A DNA stretch of 12,077 nucleotides from Clostridiaceae bacterium (GTDB lineage Bacteria; Bacillota; Clostridia; DSM-8532), in the NCBI GenBank assembly GCA_012727625.1, contig JAAYGP010000140.1, positions 1 through 12,077 on the forward strand. The letters are read 5' to 3'. Positions 1 to 6,906 of the stretch are shown here, piece by piece. Positions within the stretch are counted from its first letter, which is position 1. Every line of letters starts with the position of its first letter. Below the pieces are notes generated by a model. That model was not told where the DNA came from. It searched no databases and saw only the letters and a program-made list of their open reading frames with translations. Both the position numbers and the translations under genes were made by a program.

Positions 1-332
1 CCGTTAACTCCTATAACAACTATTACTGAAGGTTTTGTGCCAAGTTTCAGTTCTTCCCTGCCTGTTCCAAGAATAAGGACAATTTCCTCCTTGAGAATTT
101 TTTTAACGTCTGCTGCGTTTGTTATTTTTTCCTTCCTGACACGTTCCTTCAGCTTTTCAATTATTTTAACGGTTGTATCAACTCCTATATCTGAAGTTAT
201 TAAAATTTCTTCCAGCTCATCAAACAAATCTTCATCCACTTTACCAAATGAAACAAGTAATTCGTCAACCTTTTGTGTAATGCTTTCGCGGGTTTTTTTA
301 AGACCGCTTTTTAACTTTTCAAAAAAGCCCAT
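1..332 (-). CDS. ftsY: Signal recognition particle receptor FtsY (N-terminal part, cut by the window edge)
   Basis: FtsY is the membrane-associated GTPase that receives ribosome-nascent chain complexes from the Ffh/4.5S RNA signal recognition particle and hands them to the SecYEG translocon. Only the first 110 or so residues are present. They form the helical N domain (starting MGFFEKLKSGLKKTRES, then the acidic stretch around VDEDLFDELEEILITSDIG), and the window stops in the first residues of the GTPase P-loop, at VVIGVNG, about residues 104-110. The family continues with GKTTTIGKLA, so the C-terminal NG domain lies outside. The ATG at 330-332 has a GGAGG at 341-345. There is no long acidic A domain before the N domain, as is usual in Gram-positive FtsY. 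The gene starts 20 bp after the smc stop codon with no promoter or terminator between, so the two are almost certainly cotranscribed, as in other Firmicutes. Confidence 0.95.
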   Translation of the reverse strand, partial: MGFFEKLKSGLKKTRESITQKVDELLVSFGKVDEDLFDELEEILITSDIGVDTTVKIIEKLKERVRKEKITNAADVKKILKEEIVLILGTGREELKLGTKPSVIVVIGVN

Positions 333-352
333 ATACAATTCCTCCGTTGTTT

Positions 353-3300
353 TCAGCTTACGTCAGACTTATTTATTTCATTAAGCTTTAACGATACTAC
401 CGATGAAACACCAAACTCCTGCATTGTTACACCATATAATGCATCTGAAGATTCCATCGTGCCCTTTCTGTGGGTTATTATAATAAACTGTGTGGTTTTT
501 GCAAATTTCTTAACATAATCTGCAAACTTATATACATTAACATCGTCCAGTGCTGCCTCTATTTCATCAAGAATGCAGAAAGGCGCAGGCTTGAGCTTTA
601 AAATGGCAAACAAAATGGCAATGGCAGTCAGTGCTCTTTCTCCGCCGGACAAAAGCAGCATATTCTGAAGTTTTTTACCCGGTGGCTGCGCGATTATATC
701 AATTCCACATTCAAGAATATTTTCGGGGTCTTCCAGTTGTATCTCTGCGTGTCCGCCGTCAAAAAGCTCTCTGAATACGATGTTGAAATGATAATTAATA
801 CGCTGAAATTCTTCTGAAAACTGCTTTTTCATTACCGAAGTCATTTCGCGTATAATTCTGTTGAGCTTTTCTTCAGATTTGACAAGATCTTCTTTTTGTT
901 TGCACAAAAACTGATATCGCTCTTTTGTTTTGCTAAAATCCTCTATGGCGGATACATTAACCGGCCCAAGCTCACGGATTGTTGCTTTGATCTCTGAAAT
1001 CCTGCTTTGGGTCTGCCTGATGTTTTTGATCTCCTTTTTATATTCCGCCGCGGTACCAAAGGTTAATTCATACTCGTCCCACAGCCTGTTTTGATTGGAC
1101 TCAAGTTCCGTCTCAAGTCTTGCTTTCCTGACCTCAAGCTTTCCATACTCCTCCTGCAATAACCTGATGGCTTCATTATGCGCGTCCAAAGTATCCACCA
1201 TCCCGGAAATTTCCGCCTCCAGTATTAAAACTTCCTCCTTAAGGCTTTCAAGTTTCAATTCCCTGCCTGTCTTAATTTCCCGCTGTTCCTGTATTTTTTG
1301 TCTCTGGGTCAGTATTTCAGCTTTCAGTGATTCAATTCTTGCCTTGTTTTTTTCCTGGGAAGCTATGCGTTTTTCAATATCTTCACCAAGAAGCCTTTTT
1401 TCATCATTCAGGCGGGCAATTGTTTCCGAAGTCTGCTCAATGCTTTCCAGTATGGAGTTAACCGACACTTTATAATCATTTATATCCATATGTACTGAAT
1501 CACGTTCAGCTTGCTCCTCTTTATTCTTAAGCTGGTTTTCGGAAATTGTCCATTTTAATTCGGAAATAGCATCTTCAATGGATAATAGTTTCTTCTCCTC
1601 ATTGGATATTTCAGTTTCTATTATTCTGATATTATCGCTTAACTCTTTATGTTCTATGCGTAACATTTCCCGCTGGGATGCAAGACTTTTCAAATTATCC
1701 TGAATACCAAGCACCCTGCTTTCTTCCTTCAGGACAACCAGTTCCAGATCCTGATGTTCCTTTTGAAAAAGCTGAATGTTCTTCTCCAGCCCGTTAAGGG
1801 TTTCAGCTTCCTTCAGGCATCTGGCTTCAAGTACTTCATAGTGTTTGCCCAGTTCGGAGATTTTTCCCTCCAGCTCTTTTATTAAACGGTTTCTTCCAAG
1901 GATACTGGAGGTTTTTGAGGGCCGGCTTCCTCCGGACATTGACCCTCCCGGATTAAACAGCCCACCGTCCAGTGTGACCACACGAAAGCTATACCCATAC
2001 TTTCTTGATATGGATATGCCGTCATCAATATTCTCAACCACGGCTGTCCTGCCCAAAAGATTTGAAATTACATCCCTGAACCTTTCCTCACATTGAACCA
2101 CATCGGATGCAATCCCTATATAACCGGGTTCTTTTCTGAGATTGTTTTTTGTGTTTTCATCCAGACTACGGGGCTTAACAGATGAAATCGGCAAAAACGT
2201 AGCTCTCCCAAGCCTTTTTTCCTTTAAAAAACGGATCGCCTCTTTTGCTGTATACTCGTCCTTTGTTATAATATTCTGCAAAGCTGCGCCCAGTGAAACT
2301 TCAATAGCTGTTTCAAATCTTTCCTTAACCTCTATTACCTGGGCAACGGCTCCAAATATTCCATCGCCTATATTCCCATTTTCATTACACGCTTTAAGTA
2401 CTGCTCTTACGCTTTGGCTGTAACCTTCAAGGCTTGTTTCCATGTCCCTGAGAACTTTAAGCCTGGATTTAGAGCCCTGAAGCTCCTGCAAAACCCTGTT
2501 TTGATCAAGACGTAATTCCTCAAGCTTTCTTTTCCCTTCCTTAAGCATTTCCTCGCTTTTGTTAAGTTCTTCCTTTTTGGCCGCCAGAGCTTCCTTTTGA
2601 CTTCTAAGGATGTTTTGCGCGTCTTCCAGTTGCATTCTTTCCCTGTCGCTGTCAAGCATGTTCTTTTGAATATCACCCTGGACTTTTTTCAGCCTGTTTT
2701 TAAATGCTTCCTTTTCGCTTTTCAGACTGTTGCACCTTGTGCGGGATTCGGACAACTCATCAAGCTTGTCCATAACTTCCTGCTTCATAAGTTCTATGCG
2801 GCGTTCGCTTTCGTCAAGCCTTGCAATAATCTTTGAAAGTTTTTCTTCAGCTTCGGAAAGTAAAAGGCTGAAATTAACCTTTTCACGTTCCAGGGCCTCA
2901 AGCCGGTTTTGCCTTTTCCTGATATCGGCGTCAATTGCCTCTATTCTTGCTTTAGTACCCTCAATGTCATGTGCCGATTGATTATTGGCAGATTCAATAT
3001 GGCTGATTTTTTCCTCATTAATGCGAATCTGGTTTTCCAGATTACCCGTGTTTTTTTCTATTTCATATAACTCGTTCCTTATAAGTTCAAGATTTTGTTT
3101 CAGCAAATCAAGCTTTCTGTTTTTCTCCCTGTTGTCCTGCTTTTTTGCCTCAAGTCTTTCATTTTCCGCCTGAATGCTTTTCCGGATCTCCTGAAACCGG
3201 GAATCCATTTCGTTAAGCCTGTTCTGGATTTTCTCTATGCTGTCAAGATAAAGGCTGACTTCCAGCTCTTTTAATTCACTGCTTAAAGCAATATAGTTTC

Positions 3301-3937
3301 TGGCCTTTTCAGCCTGCTCCCTTAAAGGCTCAAGTTGTGACTCCAGTTCAATTATAATATCCTCAATGCGCAGAAGATTCTGCCTGGTGCTTTCAAGCTT
3401 CCTTTCAGCTTCTTTTTTTCTGACCTTGTACTTCATGATACCGGCTGCTTCTTCAAATACAGCACGCCGCTCCTCTGACTTTGTACTCAAAATTTCATCA
3501 ATTCTGCCCTGACCGATAATGGAATAGCCTTCCCTGCCAATTCCCGTATTCATGAATAATTCATGGATATCTTTCAATCTGCATGGAGTTTTATTGATAA
3601 AAAACTCACTTTCACCGGAACGGTAAACCCGCCTGCTTATTGAAACCTCTGAATAATCAATGGGAAGTGTTTTGTCTGAATTATCAATAGTTAAAGATAC
3701 CTGTGCAAAACCGACAGGTTTACGATGCTGGGTTCCCGCAAAAATTACATCCTCCATTTTGCTGCCTCGCAGGGATTTGATGCTCTGTTCCCCAAGAACC
3801 CACCTCACCGCATCGGAAATATTGCTCTTTCCGCTTCCATTAGGGCCAACCACTGATGTAATACCTTTATCGAATTGTAAGGTTATTTTATCCGCAAAGG
3901 ACTTAAACCCCTGCATTTCTACGCTTTTTAAATACAA
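353..3937 (-). CDS. smc: Chromosome segregation ATPase SMC (condensin subunit)
   Basis: SMC is the ATPase that, with ScpA and ScpB, loads onto DNA and extrudes loops to organise and segregate the chromosome. All parts of a full-length SMC are visible. With TTG at 3935-3937 as residue 1 (1194 aa, the normal size), Walker A GPNGSGKS is at 31-38, a long coiled coil follows to about 520, the hinge is at about 522-671 (GDGIFGAVAQV to the glycine-rich NPGGSMSGGS), a second coiled coil follows, then the signature LSGGER from 1096 and Walker B FCILDE at 1120-1125 with the D-loop ALDD. The reading frame stays open upstream to an ATG at 4015. I prefer the TTG because the family starts M-YLK-x-x-E-x-QGFKSFADK, because GGGGTGG lies just upstream, and because the ATG at 4015 has no ribosome binding site. 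A GTG at 3946 is a weaker alternative. No scp gene and no rnc is adjacent in the window. Confidence 0.97.
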   Translation of the reverse strand: MYLKSVEMQGFKSFADKITLQFDKGITSVVGPNGSGKSNISDAVRWVLGEQSIKSLRGSKMEDVIFAGTQHRKPVGFAQVSLTIDNSDKTLPIDYSEVSISRRVYRSGESEFFINKTPCRLKDIHELFMNTGIGREGYSIIGQGRIDEILSTKSEERRAVFEEAAGIMKYKVRKKEAERKLESTRQNLLRIEDIIIELESQLEPLREQAEKARNYIALSSELKELEVSLYLDSIEKIQNRLNEMDSRFQEIRKSIQAENERLEAKKQDNREKNRKLDLLKQNLELIRNELYEIEKNTGNLENQIRINEEKISHIESANNQSAHDIEGTKARIEAIDADIRKRQNRLEALEREKVNFSLLLSEAEEKLSKIIARLDESERRIELMKQEVMDKLDELSESRTRCNSLKSEKEAFKNRLKKVQGDIQKNMLDSDRERMQLEDAQNILRSQKEALAAKKEELNKSEEMLKEGKRKLEELRLDQNRVLQELQGSKSRLKVLRDMETSLEGYSQSVRAVLKACNENGNIGDGIFGAVAQVIEVKERFETAIEVSLGAALQNIITKDEYTAKEAIRFLKEKRLGRATFLPISSVKPRSLDENTKNNLRKEPGYIGIASDVVQCEERFRDVISNLLGRTAVVENIDDGISISRKYGYSFRVVTLDGGLFNPGGSMSGGSRPSKTSSILGRNRLIKELEGKISELGKHYEVLEARCLKEAETLNGLEKNIQLFQKEHQDLELVVLKEESRVLGIQDNLKSLASQREMLRIEHKELSDNIRIIETEISNEEKKLLSIEDAISELKWTISENQLKNKEEQAERDSVHMDINDYKVSVNSILESIEQTSETIARLNDEKRLLGEDIEKRIASQEKNKARIESLKAEILTQRQKIQEQREIKTGRELKLESLKEEVLILEAEISGMVDTLDAHNEAIRLLQEEYGKLEVRKARLETELESNQNRLWDEYELTFGTAAEYKKEIKNIRQTQSRISEIKATIRELGPVNVSAIEDFSKTKERYQFLCKQKEDLVKSEEKLNRIIREMTSVMKKQFSEEFQRINYHFNIVFRELFDGGHAEIQLEDPENILECGIDIIAQPPGKKLQNMLLLSGGERALTAIAILFAILKLKPAPFCILDEIEAALDDVNVYKFADYVKKFAKTTQFIIITHRKGTMESSDALYGVTMQEFGVSSVVSLKLNEINKSDVS

Positions 3938-4069
3938 TCTGTCCACCCCGTGAAATGTTATCTCAAAATTAACTGTTTGACGGACGCTTGCAAACTCTTT
4001 TGTGTCAACACACATTGAGTTTTCTGTGTGCTTTTTATTCCCTTATTCTGCGAAAATCACAACAAAACT

Positions 4070-4097
4070 ATTTTATCATAAATAAAGGCTAAAGCAA
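4070..4097 (-). promoter_or_regulatory. Candidate smc-ftsY promoter
   Basis: On the minus strand an extended -10 element TGATAAAAT (TAAAAT at 4070-4075, TGA at 4076-4078) lies 16 bp downstream of TTGCTT (4092-4097). The -10 is good and the -35 only fair. Transcription would begin near 4062 and give a leader of about 125 nt before the TTG start of smc. The -35 sits inside one arm of the hairpin at 4094-4116, so either the hairpin ends the upstream transcript just before this promoter or it is an operator. Read by eye only. Confidence 0.4.
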
Positions 4098-4116
4098 CAA
4101 CTACAATAGTTGTTGC
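4094..4116 (-). terminator. Perfect 10-bp hairpin between citrate synthase and smc
   Basis: GCAACAACTA (4094-4103) and TAGTTGTTGC (4107-4116) are perfect inverted arms around a 3-nt loop. On the minus strand the right-hand arm is followed by TTTAGCCTTTATTT, a broken U tract, so a weak intrinsic terminator for the citrate synthase transcript is the simplest reading. The stem has only four G:C pairs, and it overlaps the -35 of the likely smc promoter, so an operator role is the main alternative. Confidence 0.4.
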
Positions 4117-4123
4117 CTTAAAA

Positions 4124-4277
4124 TAAATGCAATTAAATGCATTATTCTTAATTATTTTCATTTGTATTATGTCCATTATTGTATTTTGTGGTTAATTTTT
4201 TACCTACTAAATGCAATCAGTCGCATTTACTCTTTCAAAGGTTGCATTTACTATGTCCATTCACCAATAAATGCAAT
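4124..4277. repeat. Cluster of six TAAATGC-type repeats in both orientations
   Basis: Direct copies of TAAATGCAAT or near variants lie at 4124-4133, 4134-4143 (TAAATGCATT), 4208-4217 and 4268-4277. Inverted copies lie at 4223-4229 (GCATTTA) and 4242-4250 (TTGCATTTA). The first two are in tandem with a 10-bp period. The last two form perfect 9-bp inverted arms (4242-4250 and 4268-4276) around 17 bp. TATGTCCATT also occurs twice, at 4168-4177 and 4252-4261. Both the first TAAATGCAAT and TATGTCCATT recur at exactly 84 bp, which suggests a decayed 84-bp tandem duplication. The stretch is very AT-rich (about 26% GC by hand count). Whether these are protein binding sites, the internal repeats of a decayed transposon end, or a small repeat family cannot be decided from the sequence. 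Confidence 0.75.
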
Positions 4278-4420
4278 GGTATTTGTCAATTCAAATACAG
4301 GTAAACATCCTAAAATTCGCGGCAAGCCAAGCAGGATTAACTCCATAGCCACGACCCGCATGACCACCCACTGCCTCTGCATGTATCCCTTTATACACTG
4401 CTATTGTTGAGTAAACGGGT
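4278..4420. other. GC-richer spacer segment, possible gene relic
   Basis: Immediately beyond the repeats the composition jumps from about 26% GC (4121-4290) to about 49% GC (4311-4420), by hand count. One minus-strand frame is open from inside the citrate synthase 3' end down to 4291 and contains HAEAVGGHAGRGYG and VNPAWLAANFRMF, which read like coding sequence but match no family I recognise. No ribosome binding site or start belongs to it, and citrate synthase has its own stop at 4421-4423. It could be the remnant of a displaced gene or an untranslated region. I do not call a gene here. Confidence 0.35.
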
Positions 4421-5791
4421 TTATTTCCGCATATCAAGCGGTATATACTTTTTCGCTTCTCCCACATTTCTGTAAGCAGGGCGGATAATCCGGCCATTTC
4501 TGGTAACTTCCTCTATAATATGCGCACAAAGACCAACAATGCGTGCTATTGCAAATAATGACGTATACAAATCCTTTGGAATGTTCAGCATATCATATAC
4601 AAATCCGGAATAGAAATCCACATTCGCACACATGGGTTTGTTTGTTCTCTTTAATTCATTGAACACTTCCGGTCCTAAAAGCTCAATTTTTTCGTAAAGC
4701 TGGAATTCTTCAGACCTGCCTTTTTCCTTAGCCAGCTCCTTTGCTTTCTTTTTCAGCAGGACACACCTGGGATCCGACAATGTGTACACTGCATGACCAA
4801 GCCCATATATAAGACCGGAGTTGTCATATGCTTCTTTATTTAATATCCTGACAAGATAGTCCCGTATTTCCCCATCATCATTCCAGTTTTTAACATTTTC
4901 TTTGATTTCGGCCATCATTTCCATGACCTTCAGATTGGCTCCGCCGTGTTTAGGCCCTTTTAAAGAACCTAAGGAAGCCGCTATACAGGAATATATATCG
5001 GTACCTGTTGATGCAACAACATGGCTTGTGAATGTGGAATTATTGCCGCCGCCATGCTCCGCATGCAAAATTAACGCTGTATCCAGCGTGGTTGCCTCAA
5101 GACGTGTATACGAACAGTCAGGTCTGCTGAGACAAAGAATGTTTTCAGCGGTGCTGAGTTCTTCCCGTGGTCTGTGAATATACAGGCTATTGCCATCGTG
5201 ATAATGGGACTTAGCCTGATAGGCATAAGCGGCAAGAAGCGGCATACGGGCAATAAGCTCCATGCTCTGCCTGAACAGATTCTTAACGCTTGTATCTTCC
5301 TGATTGGGATCATAGGAATACTCAACCAGTACACAACGCGCCAGTTTGTTCATGATATTTATGCTGGGAGCTTTCATGATTATATCACGTACGAACCCAT
5401 CCGGCAGAGATCTGTTGCAGGCAAGAACCGCATTGAACTCATCAAGCTGTTCCCTGGTCGGCAGCTCACCAAAAAGCAACAGGTATGCGCATTCCTCAAA
5501 ACCAAACCGGTCTTCGCTCATACATGCGTTTACAAGATCATATACATCTATACCGCGGTATATAAGACGGCCTTCAAGCGGTATTTTCCTGTCTCCGTCC
5601 ATAATATAGGATTGCACGTCACCAATTTCCGTCAGTCCGACAACGACGCCTGTACCGTCCTCATTTCTCAGCCCTCGTTTTACGTTATATTTTGAAAACA
5701 GCTCCGGATCATAGTAGCTGTCAGTATTTATTTTCTTTGCTGATCTTTCATAGTAATTGTCCAGTTCCTCCCTGGATATTTCACAAATCAT
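4421..5791 (-). CDS. gltA: Citrate synthase (Si type)
   Basis: Condenses acetyl-CoA and oxaloacetate to citrate in the cytoplasm, the entry step of the oxidative TCA branch that leads to 2-oxoglutarate and glutamate. The 456-aa protein has the expected landmarks: the RGIDVYDLV element near 79-87, HAEHGGG at 243-249 with the oxaloacetate-binding region, KHGGAN with catalytic His282, GLGHAVY with His333, and NVDFYSG with catalytic Asp392, followed by the R-rich C-terminal NGRIIRPAYRNVG. The complete His/His/Asp triad argues for an active enzyme. A TTG at 5806 is in frame but lies within the ribosome binding site; AAGGAGG ends 5 nt before the ATG at 5789-5791, so that ATG is the start. A 2-methylcitrate synthase activity cannot be excluded from motifs, and the gene symbol is by function only. 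It follows a GntR-family regulator on the same strand with a 201-bp spacer and no clear terminator, so partial cotranscription and control by that regulator are likely. Confidence 0.95.
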   Translation of the reverse strand: MICEISREELDNYYERSAKKINTDSYYDPELFSKYNVKRGLRNEDGTGVVVGLTEIGDVQSYIMDGDRKIPLEGRLIYRGIDVYDLVNACMSEDRFGFEECAYLLLFGELPTREQLDEFNAVLACNRSLPDGFVRDIIMKAPSINIMNKLARCVLVEYSYDPNQEDTSVKNLFRQSMELIARMPLLAAYAYQAKSHYHDGNSLYIHRPREELSTAENILCLSRPDCSYTRLEATTLDTALILHAEHGGGNNSTFTSHVVASTGTDIYSCIAASLGSLKGPKHGGANLKVMEMMAEIKENVKNWNDDGEIRDYLVRILNKEAYDNSGLIYGLGHAVYTLSDPRCVLLKKKAKELAKEKGRSEEFQLYEKIELLGPEVFNELKRTNKPMCANVDFYSGFVYDMLNIPKDLYTSLFAIARIVGLCAHIIEEVTRNGRIIRPAYRNVGEAKKYIPLDMRK

Positions 5792-5821
5792 ATTAACCTC
5801 CTTCAAGTTGTTATTTATTCA

Positions 5822-5836
5822 GTTATCAAAGATAAC
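5822..5836 (-). promoter_or_regulatory. Small dyad in the citrate synthase leader
   Basis: GTTATC AAA GATAAC is a perfect 6-bp dyad about 30 bp upstream of the citrate synthase start. On the minus strand the stem can be extended by TTATT pairing with AATAA across a 2-nt bulge. It has no following U tract, so it is not a terminator. It could be an operator or a leader hairpin close to the ribosome binding site. Confidence 0.3.
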
Positions 5837-5882
5837 AATAAGCAATGCCCTGCATAACCCCTTTTATGAAGCATCCGGCTGG

Positions 5883-5892
5883 TTATATACAA
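5883..5892 (-). promoter_or_regulatory. Candidate GntR operator upstream of citrate synthase
   Basis: The minus strand reads TTGTATATAA here, which differs at one position from the perfect palindrome TTGTATACAA found over the promoter of the neighbouring GntR-family gene (6701-6710). It lies about 92 bp upstream of the citrate synthase start. Next to it, TCCTGTT occurs twice with a 10-bp period (5903-5909 and 5913-5919). Whether the regulator binds here is inference from the sequence match and gene adjacency. Confidence 0.4.
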
Positions 5893-5992
5893 ATTACCCT
5901 TGTCCTGTTATATCCTGTTTCATTAACAGAATGCCTATAGCTGCTGTCACTTGTTATGCCCGTTATTGATTGTTTTTAATTGTTATTTCTTT

Positions 5993-6667
5993 TTATTCAG
6001 CTTTGTCCTTTTTCTTTTCAATATACCTGGTTGCATTTCTTATATGCTGTTCCATCAATATTTCAGCCATTTCCCTGTCCTTTGACTGTATAGACTCAAA
6101 AATACCCTTATGCTCAATCAATGTCTTTTTCGCTCTTTCCGGATCAGACAGGGAAATACTTCTTATCTTACCCAGGTAATGATGAAACTTTCTCAGGGTT
6201 TTAATTAAAAAACGACTGCCGCTTGCTATATATATAATTTCATGGAAATGAGAGTCAAGCCTTGCAAGCTGCTTAACATCATTTTTATTTGTATAGAATT
6301 CTTCAAGTTCTATGGTTTCCTTCAGTTCTTCCAGTTGCTCGGGGGTAATGTTCTCTGTTGCCCGGCGGGCAGTCATTCCCTCAAGCATAAGACGTATTTT
6401 GTATATATCCTGTATGTCCTCTTCTGAAAAGCCTCTGACTACAACTCCCCTGTTTGGTTTATAAACTACAAGGCCTTCATGCTCCAACTGACGAAACGCT
6501 TCACGAATCGGGGTTCTGCTGACTCCCAGCTCCTCTGATAATTTGGACTCGCTTAAGCAATCGCCTGGTTTATAAACACCGTTTATTATATTGCTTTCCA
6601 ATATTTCATATATTTTTCCATGCAGAGATCGCTGCGGCTCAGGATAATTCCGATCAATTCTGCTCAT
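5993..6667 (-). CDS. GntR-family transcriptional regulator, FCD (FadR-like) subfamily
   Basis: A DNA-binding repressor or activator that responds to a small organic acid or related ligand. The 224-aa protein has an N-terminal winged helix (about 15-78) with the typical LSEELGVSRTPIREAFRQLEHEGL recognition region, and an all-helical FCD ligand domain (about 85-218). The four FCD metal-binding positions all seem present: Asp138, His142, His186 and His208, so a metal-bound carboxylate ligand is likely. The ATG at 6665-6667 has GGAGGA at 6675-6680. The gene has its own promoter with a TTGTATACAA palindrome over the -10, which implies autoregulation, and citrate synthase lies downstream on the same strand. 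The obvious hypothesis is that it controls citrate synthase in response to citrate or another TCA-cycle acid. The ligand cannot be read from the sequence. Confidence 0.93.
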   Translation of the reverse strand: MSRIDRNYPEPQRSLHGKIYEILESNIINGVYKPGDCLSESKLSEELGVSRTPIREAFRQLEHEGLVVYKPNRGVVVRGFSEEDIQDIYKIRLMLEGMTARRATENITPEQLEELKETIELEEFYTNKNDVKQLARLDSHFHEIIYIASGSRFLIKTLRKFHHYLGKIRSISLSDPERAKKTLIEHKGIFESIQSKDREMAEILMEQHIRNATRYIEKKKDKAE

Positions 6668-6699
6668 GCATTTATCCTCCGGAATAAATATTTTGTATT

Positions 6700-6728
6700 A
6701 TTGTATACAAATATACATGCTTAGTCAA
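6700..6728 (-). promoter_or_regulatory. Promoter of the GntR-family gene
   Basis: On the minus strand TTGACT (6723-6728) and TACAAT (6700-6705) are separated by exactly 17 bp, close to the sigma-A consensus. Transcription would start near 6693, about 25 nt before the ATG. This is the best housekeeping-type promoter in the window, and a palindromic operator overlaps its -10. Confidence 0.7.
6701..6710. promoter_or_regulatory. TTGTATACAA palindrome, probable GntR autoregulatory operator
   Basis: A perfect 10-bp palindrome overlaps the -10 box of the regulator's promoter. The same core is found within the operator of the Bacillus subtilis gluconate repressor GntR (established knowledge), and GntR-type operators commonly have a central GTATAC or similar. 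Binding here would block RNA polymerase, so negative autoregulation is the expected effect. Confidence 0.65.
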
Positions 6729-6736
6729 TATTTTTT

Positions 6737-6771
6737 TTAATAAAATAAACCGCTACCAATCAGGATAGCGG
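6737..6771 (-). terminator. Intrinsic terminator of the sirtuin-nucleotidyltransferase unit
   Basis: On the minus strand CCGCTA-T-CC pairs with GGTAGCGG (6750-6771, one bulged base, 5-nt loop TGATT) and is followed by TTTATTTTATT. It lies about 140 bp after the nucleotidyltransferase stop and directly before the GntR promoter, so it separates the two transcripts. Confidence 0.75.
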
Positions 6772-6852
6772 CTCCCCAGAAACATTATTCCTTCTTATAA
6801 TGGTAAAAACCATTCATTTTCCGTCTGCTCTTTTGTTTTAAGCAGGGAGGTT

Positions 6853-6870
6853 AAAAGGCCGGGGCCTTTT
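6853..6870. terminator. Palindromic GGCC hairpin, possible first terminator
   Basis: AAAAGGCC and GGCCTTTT are perfect arms (6853-6860 and 6863-6870) with only two bases between them, so in practice a 7-bp stem AAAAGGC/GCCTTTT with a 4-nt loop. It lies about 40 bp downstream of the nucleotidyltransferase stop on the minus strand. The U tract is only four residues, so on its own it would be a weak terminator or an RNA 3'-end protector backed up by the stronger hairpin at 6750-6771. Confidence 0.5.
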
Positions 6871-6906
6871 GTTATATTGATAATAAACAAATTTATTTGT
6901 TCAATG

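Noticed and set aside
3938..4015. N-terminal extension of SMC from ATG 4015
   Set aside because: The 26 extra residues do not resemble any SMC N-terminus, there is no ribosome binding site, and TTG 3937 with GGGGTGG gives the family start.
4124..4277. CRISPR array
   Set aside because: The repeated units are only 9-10 bp, occur in both orientations, and have unequal spacing, so this is not a CRISPR.
4162..4410. Plus-strand open frame of 82 codons in the citrate synthase-smc spacer
   Set aside because: No ribosome binding site, its sequence follows the AT-rich repeats (the YYVH duplication comes from the repeated TATGTCCATT), and composition changes midway.
4291..4497. Minus-strand open frame of 68 codons overlapping the citrate synthase 3' end
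   Set aside because: The first third lies in a shifted frame inside citrate synthase, and no start signal is present. Only the GC-rich tail is kept, as a possible relic.
5174..5695. Plus-strand open frame of 173 codons
   Set aside because: It lies antisense within citrate synthase, whose catalytic motifs are all intact on the other strand, and it has no homology I recognise.
6886..6901. AACAAAT/ATTTGTT inverted repeat just after the nucleotidyltransferase stop
   Set aside because: Almost entirely A:T with a 2-nt loop in AT-rich sequence; likely chance, and better terminators follow.
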